Positions 1-5,306 of a stretch of 6,372 nt of DNA are shown in pieces. Position 1 is the first letter of the stretch, and every line of letters begins with the position of its first letter. A program made the translations under genes and the position numbers. Under the pieces are notes generated by a model. It did no database searches. It saw only the letters and a list, made by a program, of their open reading frames with translations, and had not been told where the DNA came from. Origin of the DNA: a bacterium (GTDB lineage Bacteria > JAHJDO01); NCBI GenBank assembly GCA_030631525.1, contig DAOVKY010000046.1, positions 1 through 6,372 of the forward strand, read 5' to 3'.

Positions 1-465
1 ATTGAACATAAGATGCTTTACGGAGAAAAAGGAGAAGTTCCTGAAGAAGAATATATAATCCCTCTGGGTGTTGCTAATATCAAGAAGAAGGGTACTGACG
101 TTACTATCGTAGCATATTCCAGACAACTCCATGTAGCTATGGAAGCTGCAACGGAGCTTGAAAAAGATAATATTTCAGCAGAAGTCATTGATCCAAGAAC
201 GCTCAAACCTTTAGATCTTGATACTATTCTGACATCTGTCAAAAAAACCTCTAAACTTGTTATAGTTTCAGAGGGTTACAAAACTTGTAATGTGGCAAGT
301 GAAATTGCGATGCTTGTTATGGAGCATGGATTTGATTTATTGGACGCTCCTGTAAAGAGGGTCTGCGCTGTAGATGTGCCTGTTCCGATGAGTCCTGTAT
401 TGGAAGATGCAGCTATTCCAAACAAACAAAACGTAATAAATGCGGTTAAGGAGGTTTGTCAATGA
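1..465 (+). CDS. pdhB: 2-oxoacid (pyruvate/acetoin type) dehydrogenase E1 component, beta subunit, C-terminal part
   Basis: The gene is cut by the window start: the frame is open from base 1 (I-E-H-K-M-L-Y-G) and the first ATG at 13 is internal. About 154 residues remain, covering the end of the catalytic part and the transketolase C-terminal domain. Family features that I can see are YGEKGEVPEEEY, the IPLG turn, TDVTIVAYSR, VIDPRTLKPLD with the following SVKKTSKLVIVSEG, and a terminal VPVPMSPVLEDAAIPN segment. With an alpha subunit, E1 decarboxylates the 2-oxoacid on thiamine diphosphate and acylates the lipoyl group of E2. The stop TGA at 463-465 overlaps the ATG of the E2 gene, so the two are probably translationally coupled. 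The substrate (pyruvate, acetoin or branched-chain acid) cannot be decided from this fragment, and the symbol is the commonest choice rather than a firm assignment. Confidence 0.88.
   Translation: MEHKMLYGEKGEVPEEEYIIPLGVANIKKKGTDVTIVAYSRQLHVAMEAATELEKDNISAEVIDPRTLKPLDLDTILTSVKKTSKLVIVSEGYKTCNVASEIAMLVMEHGFDLLDAPVKRVCAVDVPVPMSPVLEDAAIPNKQNVINAVKEVCQ
448..454 (+). promoter_or_regulatory. Ribosome binding site that fixes the E2 start
   Basis: AAGGAGG lies inside the last codons of the E1 beta gene. It sits 7 nt before the ATG at 462 but only 1 nt before an in-frame TTG at 456. The spacing, and the lipoyl-domain N-terminus MIKEIIMPKLG, make ATG 462 the likely start. Confidence 0.85.
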
Positions 466-1616
466 TTAAAGAAATTATAATGCCGAAGCTTGGCCAAACC
501 GTTGAAGAATCAACTGTTGGTAAATGGCTAAAAAAAGAGGGAGATAAAGTAGGAAAAGGAGATGTGCTTCTTGAGATTACAACTGATAAAGCAACCTTAG
601 AAGTAGAATCATTTGCAAAGGGAGTACTTAGAAAAATTGTTCATAAAGAGGGAGACGTTGTCCCAGTTCTAGCAATTATTGGATACATCGCTGGTAATAT
701 GGATGAGGGAATTCCTGATAAACCACAGGAACAATTACAAGAAGAAAAAAAAGAGAAAGAAGTGCCTGTTGAGGCACCTGTTCAAGAAGTTCAGGATAAA
801 TCCGGCATAGAAGAAGTAAGACTGAAAATTTCTCCATTAGCTAAAAAGCTGGCAAAGGAAAAAGGTGTTGATATAACAAAGGTTAATGGAACTGGTCCTG
901 GCGGACGGATTGTTAAGGAAGACATACTTGCTTTTGGAGAAGCAGGGAAAATTGCTGCAAAGACAATTCCTGTAAAAGGAATGAGGAAGGTTATAGCAGA
1001 GCGGCTTCAGAAAAGTTTTCAAACAATTCCTCACTTCTATCTTTCAACAGAGATAGATATGACAGAGTGTGTAAAAATCAGAGCCGAAAAATCGCCAAAG
1101 CCCGCGTTTAATGACATCATTATAAAGGCTTCAGCTCTAGCAATATCTGAAAATCCGGGAATAAATTCTTCTTTTAAGGGTGACTCAATTGAGATTGCTG
1201 GAGATATAAACATTGGGCTTGCAGTAGCTGTGGATGATGGTCTGATTGTTCCTGTTATACGAAATGCAGATAAACTGTCAATATTAGATATCTCCAAAAA
1301 GCGCGACGAGCTTGTAAAGAAAGCAAGAGAAGGAAAACTCCTGCCATCTGATTATGAAGGAGGAACATTCACAATCAGTAATCTTGGAATGTTTGAGATA
1401 GATAATTTTTCAGCAATTGTAAATCCGCCACAGAGCGCGATTTTGGCTATTGGTAGAATAAAGCAAAAACCAGTTATTATTGATGGGAATATTGGCATTC
1501 GGTCAATGATGCAGGTTACGGCCTCCTTTGATCACAGGTGCATAGACGGCGCACTTGGAGCAAAATTCCTGCAAAAGGTTAAGGGATATCTGGAAGATCC
1601 GAAAGAGATTATGTAA
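462..1616 (+). CDS. pdhC: Dihydrolipoamide acyltransferase (E2) of a 2-oxoacid dehydrogenase complex
   Basis: This 384-residue E2 core protein takes the acyl group from E1 on its lipoyl arm and passes it to CoA. Domains in order: one lipoyl domain (about 1-76) with the lipoylated lysine K43 in TTDKA; a charged Glu/Lys/Pro linker (about 85-118); a peripheral subunit-binding domain (about 121-157, SPLAKKLAKEKGVD and GTGPGGRIVKEDI); and the acyltransferase core (about 168-384). The core ends with the active-site motif DHRCIDGA, with catalytic H358 and supporting D362. The length is normal for a one-lipoyl E2, and all key residues are present. The start at ATG 462 is chosen because AAGGAGG is 7 nt upstream; the ATG overlaps the E1 beta stop. 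No E3 gene follows: the next gene converges after 27 bp. The fold and reaction class are sure; the exact acyl substrate is not. Confidence 0.9.
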   Translation: MIKEIIMPKLGQTVEESTVGKWLKKEGDKVGKGDVLLEITTDKATLEVESFAKGVLRKIVHKEGDVVPVLAIIGYIAGNMDEGIPDKPQEQLQEEKKEKEVPVEAPVQEVQDKSGIEEVRLKISPLAKKLAKEKGVDITKVNGTGPGGRIVKEDILAFGEAGKIAAKTIPVKGMRKVIAERLQKSFQTIPHFYLSTEIDMTECVKIRAEKSPKPAFNDIIIKASALAISENPGINSSFKGDSIEIAGDINIGLAVAVDDGLIVPVIRNADKLSILDISKKRDELVKKAREGKLLPSDYEGGTFTISNLGMFEIDNFSAIVNPPQSAILAIGRIKQKPVIIDGNIGIRSMMQVTASFDHRCIDGALGAKFLQKVKGYLEDPKEIM

Positions 1617-1643
1617 CACGTTGCCATTGTCTCTTTCTCACCT

Positions 1644-2516
1644 TTATTCCTGCAGTTTTAAACGACTTATTCTTTCTTTTATTATTTTAAGAAATTGCCG
1701 TTGTTTTTCATTACTAATCATAGAACTCTCCATGATTTTTTTTATAACATCAAATTTCTTTTCGAATTTTTCATATCTAATTTTTAGAGGAACGTTTAAA
1801 TATTCAGCCAAGTTATCGAAATCCTCTATTTGCAATTTGTTTTTTTTGCCGTTAATAGTTATGGCTGAATCTTCCTCATCGGAAATAACAAGCTTAGAAC
1901 ATACAAGATCATAAGCAGGTGCTAATCGAATATCATCTTTGTTTTTATAAGAAACAGAGTAATTTTTTAAGTGGGCATCTCCATTACCGAGAATAAAGCT
2001 AAGAACAACCCGCTCAAAAAATAATTGTGTATCGTAACCTGGCGCTGAAGATATTTCTTTTAATCTTTGGCCTATTTGTTCTGCGGATCCTTTATATTTA
2101 TCCGTTTGTTCAAGAAGTTGCGCAAAATCTTCCTGATGGATCTTTATTCCTTTTTCCCGATCAAATCTTTTAACAACATAGGCAAGGCTCTTATCTTTTA
2201 AATGGATCAAACAATGAAGAGGAATGTCTGCATTTAATTCTTCGGCGATATCCATACAGCATTGTTCATTTTCCGGAATATTTAAAAAAGTTTGGATTTG
2301 GGGTTTTAAGATATATTCTCCTCCTTCAGCTATAGGGATTAACATATTTTGTTTCTTATCCAACTTAACAGACAACTTAGGCTGAACTCCAGAAATAGAA
2401 AGTTTACCAGTTAGTTTTTGTGCCTTCTGAGATATTTCTTCCAAGTTAAAATCAATGGTTGGCAGCTTAGAAGAGTTAAACATTTTTTTAATAAATGTCT
2501 TGTTCATTTTTCTCAT
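1644..2516 (-). CDS. hipT: HipT-like serine/threonine kinase toxin (kinase part of a split HipA)
   Basis: The protein has 290 residues and corresponds to HipA without its N-terminal subdomain. Visible features: a Gly-rich loop LSISGVQPKLS (39-49) with the SIS pair S40/S42; a candidate ATP-binding lysine in EYILKPQ (K71); VVKRFDR (114-120); the catalytic loop GNGDAHLKNYS with D180; and the metal-binding LAPAYDLV with D203. The 23-residue gap between these aspartates equals that between D309 and D332 in E. coli HipA. In described HipBST systems (E. coli O127), HipT phosphorylates tryptophanyl-tRNA synthetase and autophosphorylates at the SIS serines; the target here is unknown. The ATG at 2516 overlaps the hipS stop as ATGA, with AAAGG (2525-2521) 4 nt upstream, so coupled translation is likely. 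No catalytic residue appears lost. A split by random frameshift is less likely, because the break lies at the normal domain border with its own ribosome site. Confidence 0.85.
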   Translation of the reverse strand: MRKMNKTFIKKMFNSSKLPTIDFNLEEISQKAQKLTGKLSISGVQPKLSVKLDKKQNMLIPIAEGGEYILKPQIQTFLNIPENEQCCMDIAEELNADIPLHCLIHLKDKSLAYVVKRFDREKGIKIHQEDFAQLLEQTDKYKGSAEQIGQRLKEISSAPGYDTQLFFERVVLSFILGNGDAHLKNYSVSYKNKDDIRLAPAYDLVCSKLVISDEEDSAITINGKKNKLQIEDFDNLAEYLNVPLKIRYEKFEKKFDVIKKIMESSMISNEKQRQFLKIIKERISRLKLQE

Positions 2517-2917
2517 TTTACCTTTCTTACAGTAACCGCACCAATGGTATCACAGCTTGTGCTTGCCAATAATAAACCAAAAAAATCTTTAGTGTCAACT
2601 TTTTGTGTCGCACTTACAATATTTAAATACCATCCTTCAGGAAGAAGTCCTCTAAAGAAAGCGAATAATTCTTTTGAATAATATGGTTTCTTTCTAAGAG
2701 GTAAAGACATAGAAATTGGAATATTTTTTTTAGAAAATTCATTATCATACTGGAAAATATAACCATTTTGGGTCTCAGTAATGTGCCCCGCTAATTCATT
2801 TTTATAAAAAACCTGTGCTTTTCTTAATTTAATAGTATAGGAATTTCCATTTTCCCTCTCTGTCAAGAGAGGGTTAGAGTGAGTTAATTTATTGTTTTGC
2901 GGCATGTTGCAGTTCAT
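2513..2917 (-). CDS. hipS: HipS-like protein (separate HipA N-terminal subdomain), probable antitoxin of HipT
   Basis: The protein has 134 residues. From about R32 to the end it matches the HipN/Couple_hipA subdomain: KAQVFYKNELAGHI, PISMSLPLR (67-75), LFAFFRGLLPEGW (84-96) and a terminal DTIGAVTVRK. In HipBST systems this small protein, not HipB, neutralises the kinase. I recall a tryptophan (Trp65) of E. coli HipS being implicated in blocking HipT; the only Trp here, W96, is residue 65 when counted from R32. Residues 12-22 are encoded by a palindromic repeat and look foreign to the family. The start is uncertain. ATG 2917 overlaps hipB by 29 nt with AAAAAGGA directly against it; ATG 2905 (codon 5) is 12 nt from that site; a TTG lies at codon 18. 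No in-frame ATG exists between the repeat and the conserved domain. The gene ends in an ATGA overlap with hipT. Confidence 0.8.
   Translation of the reverse strand: MNCNMPQNNKLTHSNPLLTERENGNSYTIKLRKAQVFYKNELAGHITETQNGYIFQYDNEFSKKNIPISMSLPLRKKPYYSKELFAFFRGLLPEGWYLNIVSATQKVDTKDFFGLLLASTSCDTIGAVTVRKVK
2854..2883. repeat. REP-like palindromic repeat inside the 5' end of hipS
   Basis: On the plus strand CCCTCTCT (2854-2861), a GTCA loop and AGAGAGGG (2866-2873) form a perfect 8-bp stem, followed by TTAGAGTGAG. The arrangement (CCCTCTC palindrome, then GGGTTAGxGTGAG) resembles a dispersed intergenic palindrome that I have seen in many bacterial genomes; this is from memory and not searched. It begins just past the hipB stop and is read in frame as residues 12-22 of HipS. 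In the mRNA it would form a GC-rich hairpin with a UGAC loop. Confidence 0.7.
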
Positions 2918-3134
2918 TCCTTTTTAATTCCAGATGATATCCCAGAAAATCCAAAACCTGCAGAAGCTTATCCATTCTTATTGTCATCTTTCCATGTTCA
3001 AGCTCTCTTAAAAAACGCAAACCAACGCCTGCCCGTTTGGCAAATTCGACTTGTGTTAAACCATTTTTCTTTCGCAGATTTTTTATTTGGGAAGAAATAT
3101 TCATTGTGTAGCGAACTAAATTTTCTTGTCTCAT
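2889..3134 (-). CDS. hipB: HipB-like helix-turn-helix antitoxin/autorepressor
   Basis: The protein is up to 81 residues long with a single XRE/Cro-type HTH domain: IKNLRKKNGLTQVEFAKRAGVG (17-38), then the recognition helix LRFLRELEHGK (39-49) and TIRMDKLLQVLDFLGYHLEL (51-70). The RFLRELE...GK...RMDK...VLxxLGY pattern is characteristic of HipB-type regulators. It should bind operator DNA upstream of its own operon and repress it, probably with HipS and HipT as corepressors. ATG 3134 lies only a few bases after a predicted -10 box and has no Shine-Dalgarno site. ATG 3104 (codon 11, MNISSQIKNLRKK) would give a 71-residue protein that begins right at the domain, also without a clear ribosome site. 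It is the first gene of the module and overlaps hipS. The 127-bp gap from queF and its own promoter suggest independent transcription. Confidence 0.88.
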   Translation of the reverse strand: MRQENLVRYTMNISSQIKNLRKKNGLTQVEFAKRAGVGLRFLRELEHGKMTIRMDKLLQVLDFLGYHLELKRNELQHAAKQ

Positions 3135-3143
3135 AATAATTAA

Positions 3144-3172
3144 AATATATCACATATCAAGTATAGTTTCAA
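3144..3172 (-). promoter_or_regulatory. Predicted sigma70-type promoter of hipBST
   Basis: On the minus strand TTGAAA (3172-3167) and TATATT (3149-3144) are separated by exactly 17 bp. Transcription would start about 2-5 nt before ATG 3134, giving an almost leaderless hipB message. If ATG 3104 is used, the leader is about 30-35 nt. This fits the absence of a ribosome site before ATG 3134. Confidence 0.6.
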
Positions 3173-3186
3173 TGCTTTTTTATAAA

Positions 3187-3210
3187 TTTTGTACCCCTTA
3201 AGGTACAAAA
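3187..3210. promoter_or_regulatory. Perfect palindrome, candidate HipB operator (copy 1)
   Basis: The arms TTTTGTACC (3187-3195) and GGTACAAAA (3202-3210) are a perfect 9-bp inverted repeat around CCTTAA. It lies 15 bp upstream of the hipB -35 box. The TACC...GGTA symmetry is similar in form to the TATCC-N8-GGATA operator known for E. coli HipB. No U-tract follows on either strand, so a terminator is unlikely. Binding is an inference. Confidence 0.55.
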
Positions 3211-3219
3211 ACATTATAG

Positions 3220-3238
3220 TTGTCCCCTACAAGGTGTA
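3220..3238. promoter_or_regulatory. Degenerate second copy of the operator-like repeat (copy 2)
   Basis: TTGTCCCCTACAAGGTGTA here matches TTGTACCCCTTAAGGTACA at 3189-3207, apart from one shifted base at each side of the core and two changes near the right end. The centres are about 31 bp apart, close to three turns of B-DNA, so two dimers could sit on one DNA face. A TATAAT hexamer (minus strand, 3218-3213) lies between the copies but has no credible -35. Confidence 0.45.
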
Positions 3239-3261
3239 TTTTTAGGGAAAAATGTAATAAT

Positions 3262-3687
3262 TTATACCTGATAGGGTGCGATTTTATAGCTTGCTTCTAC
3301 GTTAATACTGATTCCTCCGCGGGGAAGGAACTCTCCTGTAACTAAAGCTTTTCTTGGATTACATGTTCTTACAATATCATCAAGGATTCTGTTAACAACA
3401 TGTTCGTGAAATGTAGCAAAGTTTCTAAAAGAGAATAAATATAGTTTCAAAGACTTACTTTCTATGCACTTTTTATCAGGTATATAGCGGATTGTTATTA
3501 TGCCAAAATCCGGCTGGCCAGTAACAGGGCATATTGATGTAAACTCAGGACAATCAAAGCTAATCCAGTAATCTCTCTTAGAATATTTGTTCTCAAATGT
3601 TTCCAGCTTGGCTTTATCTGGAGAAGCGGGATATTTGATTTTACTTTTGCCAAGTATTGTTAATTTATCTATGTATTCTTTAGGCAT
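3262..3687 (-). CDS. queF: NADPH-dependent 7-cyano-7-deazaguanine reductase (QueF, short YkvM-type)
   Basis: The 141-residue protein has the length of the single-domain QueF class (B. subtilis type). It reduces the nitrile of preQ0 to the amine preQ1 with NADPH, in the cytosol. Visible features: the catalytic motif SICPVTGQPDFG with nucleophile C53 and acid D60; the QueF signature ESKSLKLY (76-83) for NADPH binding; FHEH (93-96) with the substrate-binding Glu; and a C-terminal RGGISINVEA segment. All key residues are intact. The start at 3687 has AGGAG (3699-3695) 7 nt upstream, overlapping the queC stop; the intergenic gap is 10 nt, so it is surely in one operon with queC and queE. It is the last que gene; hipB follows after 127 bp. 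No clear intrinsic terminator is visible after it. Confidence 0.95.
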   Translation of the reverse strand: MPKEYIDKLTILGKSKIKYPASPDKAKLETFENKYSKRDYWISFDCPEFTSICPVTGQPDFGIITIRYIPDKKCIESKSLKLYLFSFRNFATFHEHVVNRILDDIVRTCNPRKALVTGEFLPRGGISINVEASYKIAPYQV

Positions 3688-3697
3688 TTGTTTTCTC

Positions 3698-4369
3698 CTA
3701 TGTGGAATATTTGATAGGATCTTTATAACCAGCTTCCATAAATCCTTTTAATCTAAATTTACAGCTGTCGCATTTTCCACACGCTTTACTGCCAGTACGT
3801 GGATTATAACAACTGGAAGTTATGGAATAATCAATTCCTAATTCAATGCCTTTTTTTATAATTTCTGCTTTAGACATTCTGAGTAAAGGCGCATAAATCT
3901 TTATTTTTTTTCCTTTAATGCCAGCTTTGGTCCCGAGATTTGCTAGGTTTTCAAATGCCTCTAAGTACTTTGGTCTACAGTCCGGATAACCACTATAGTC
4001 AACTACATTTGCCCCAATAAATATATCGTTTGCTCCAACAACCTCTGCCCATGCTAAAGCAATAGAAAGGAATATAGTATTTCTTGCTGGAACATACGTA
4101 ACAGGTATTTCCCCTGAGGTATCATCTGTTGGAACATCTATATTATCTGTTAATGCTGACCCTCCAATTTCACCTAGTCCTATTACTATAATTTTGTGTT
4201 CCTTAACGCAGAAAAAATCAGCAGCTTTTTTAGCACTTTCAATCTCAATCTTGTGACGCTGTCCATAATCAAGAGTTAATGAGTACAACTCGTAGTTTTC
4301 TGCTTTAGCAATAGCCACTGCAGTTGTTGAATCAATCCCTCCGCTGCTGAGAATTACGGCTTTTTTCAT
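3698..4369 (-). CDS. queC: 7-cyano-7-deazaguanine synthase (QueC)
   Basis: The 223-residue protein is an ATP-dependent enzyme that converts 7-carboxy-7-deazaguanine and ammonia to preQ0, the precursor of queuosine in GUN-anticodon tRNAs. The N-terminal PP-loop SSGGIDSTT (8-16) binds ATP. DYGQRH (34-39), YVPARNT (92-98) and GANVVDYSGYPDCRPKY (119-135) are typical QueC segments. The C-terminal zinc site is complete: C187, C197, C200 and C203. The length is normal for the family. The start codon directly abuts the queE stop (TAG then ATG), and a ribosome site AGAGGTG lies about 5 nt upstream within the last queE codons, so translation is probably coupled. I see nothing unusual in the protein. 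Assignment is firm. Confidence 0.96.
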   Translation of the reverse strand: MKKAVILSSGGIDSTTAVAIAKAENYELYSLTLDYGQRHKIEIESAKKAADFFCVKEHKIIVIGLGEIGGSALTDNIDVPTDDTSGEIPVTYVPARNTIFLSIALAWAEVVGANDIFIGANVVDYSGYPDCRPKYLEAFENLANLGTKAGIKGKKIKIYAPLLRMSKAEIIKKGIELGIDYSITSSCYNPRTGSKACGKCDSCKFRLKGFMEAGYKDPIKYST

Positions 4370-5011
4370 CTAAACACCTCTTATATCTGACCCCCATATA
4401 TACTTATGGAGTTGAAGCTGCATTCTAACGTCCAGATTATCACAGCAAATCCATTCAGCGAGTTCTTTGGGAACTAGTTTACCATAAACAGGTGAGAAAT
4501 GAACACTGTTTACTCGTTGAGCAAGATTGTATTTTGCTGCTATGTCCTTTGCCCAATCATAATCCTTTCTATCGCCTATTACAAACTTAACCTCATCCTT
4601 TTTCCTTAAATACTTAATATTTTTCCACAGCGTATTAGCGCTCATTTTGCTTCCCGGACATTTCAGATCAAGTATTATTATTGCATGTTGATTTATATTC
4701 TTAATGCTAATAGTGCCGTTTGTTTCAACTAAGACGATATATTTTTGCTTGGTCAGGGTGTCAATTAACTTAGTGGTTTCTTTTTGCAAAAGAGGCTCTC
4801 CTCCTGTAATTTCTACCAGATTTGAGCCCAATGCTTTTACTTTTCGGATTATTTCTTCTATGGATAAATCCGCTCCTTTTTTGTAAGCATACGTTGTGTC
4901 ACAATAGCTGCATCTGAGATTACAGCCTGTAAGTCTTACGAAACTGCATAATCTTCCGGCAAAGCTTCCCTCGCCCTGGATGCTTTTAAAAATTTCATTA
5001 ACCTTAAGCAT
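4370..5011 (-). CDS. queE: 7-carboxy-7-deazaguanine synthase (QueE), radical SAM enzyme
   Basis: The 213-residue radical SAM enzyme makes 7-carboxy-7-deazaguanine from 6-carboxytetrahydropterin in the queuosine precursor pathway. It opens with the QueE signature EIFKSIQGEGSFAG (6-19). The [4Fe-4S] motif is C30-x3-C34-x2-C37, followed by DTTYAY; the SAM-binding EITGGEPLL (66-74) and the DLKCPGSKM segment are present, and the protein ends with the typical QLQLHKYIWG. ATG 5011 is chosen because the conserved N-terminus starts there and AGG lies about 8 nt upstream. It is the first gene of queE-queC-queF. The upstream enzyme QueD and GTP cyclohydrolase are not in this window. No strong minus-strand promoter and no preQ1 riboswitch pattern could be made out in the 69 bp between this gene and the divergent tRNA. 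Confidence 0.95.
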   Translation of the reverse strand: MLKVNEIFKSIQGEGSFAGRLCSFVRLTGCNLRCSYCDTTYAYKKGADLSIEEIIRKVKALGSNLVEITGGEPLLQKETTKLIDTLTKQKYIVLVETNGTISIKNINQHAIIILDLKCPGSKMSANTLWKNIKYLRKKDEVKFVIGDRKDYDWAKDIAAKYNLAQRVNSVHFSPVYGKLVPKELAEWICCDNLDVRMQLQLHKYIWGSDIRGV

Positions 5012-5029
5012 GAATTACCTGAATTCTTT

Positions 5030-5057
5030 TTGACATCAAATCAAAATTTGCTATTAT
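5030..5057 (+). promoter_or_regulatory. Promoter of tRNA-Leu
   Basis: A perfect TTGACA (5030-5035) and TATTAT (5052-5057) are spaced by 16 bp. Transcription would start near 5064, about 17 nt before the mature tRNA. It lies in the short region divergent from queE. Confidence 0.7.
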
Positions 5058-5080
5058 GTAGAAAAATTTGAGAAGCTCCT

Positions 5081-5164
5081 GCCGGGATGGTGAAATTGGC
5101 AGACACGCTAGCTTGAGGGGCTAGTGGGAGAAATCCTGTGCGAGTTCAAATCTCGCTCCCGGCA
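5081..5164 (+). tRNA. tRNA-Leu (anticodon GAG)
   Basis: The 84-nt class II tRNA has acceptor arms GCCGGGA and TCCCGGC pairing over 7 bp, with discriminator A at 5164. The anticodon stem CTAGC/GCTAG encloses the loop TTGAGGG, with GAG at 5115-5117, which reads CUC and CUU. The T arm is GCGAG-TTCAAAT-CTCGC, and a long variable arm (GGGAGAAATCC) is typical of tRNA-Leu. CCA is not encoded (CTA follows), so it must be added by the CCA enzyme. No intrinsic terminator is evident downstream. Confidence 0.96.
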
Positions 5165-5223
5165 CTACTCAATTTTTCAATTTAAAGCTATCATAAGAAA
5201 TATCTATAGTCAATTATTTTGTC

Positions 5224-5259
5224 TTGTAGCACAGCAGCTTGACAAAAATTGTGCTACAA
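5224..5259. promoter_or_regulatory. 10-bp inverted repeat centred on the -35 box, candidate operator
   Basis: TTGTAGCACA (5224-5233) and TGTGCTACAA (5250-5259) are perfect inverted copies separated by 16 bp. The symmetry centre, between 5241 and 5242, coincides exactly with the centre of the -35 hexamer TTGACA (5239-5244). A dimeric repressor bound here would cover the promoter. There is no T-tract, so a terminator for the tRNA is unlikely. The regulator is unknown. Confidence 0.6.
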
Positions 5260-5267
5260 TGTATATA
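5239..5267 (+). promoter_or_regulatory. Promoter of the CsgG-like zinc-ribbon gene
   Basis: A perfect TTGACA (5239-5244), a 17-bp spacer and TATATA (5262-5267) precede the gene by about 40 bp. An overlapping TATAAT (5266-5271) is too far from the -35. The leader is about 30-35 nt and carries AAAAGGAG (5289-5296), 10 nt before the ATG. Confidence 0.65.
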
Positions 5268-5306
5268 TAATTTGTAATATTAATAGTTAAAAGGAGAAAT
5301 TTCGGT

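Noticed and set aside
1037..1297. Antisense open frames within E2 and the other genes
   Set aside because: They are shadows of strong coding frames with no family resemblance or ribosome sites.
2513..2525. hipS/hipT as one hipA broken by a frameshift
   Set aside because: The ATGA overlap, a purine-rich site before hipT and a split at the natural domain border fit a true two-gene arrangement; only read-level data could overturn this.
1738..2737. A8 runs in hipT and hipS (near 1740, 1840 and 2730) as phase-variation or slippage sites
   Set aside because: Similar runs occur in queC (near 3905) and they fall on lysine-rich codons in an AT-rich genome, so composition explains them.
2823..2849. 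Small ORF starting at the ATG right after the palindrome (minus strand, from 2849)
   Set aside because: It is out of the hipS frame and stops after eight codons; no support for a product.
3187..3238. Intrinsic terminator for the que operon
   Set aside because: The stem is AU-rich at its base and no U-tract follows in the minus-strand transcript.
5012..5080. preQ1 riboswitch before queE
   Set aside because: The minus-strand leader lacks the short GC hairpin and the C-rich/A-rich pairing pattern expected of a preQ1-I aptamer, and it is too short for the larger classes.
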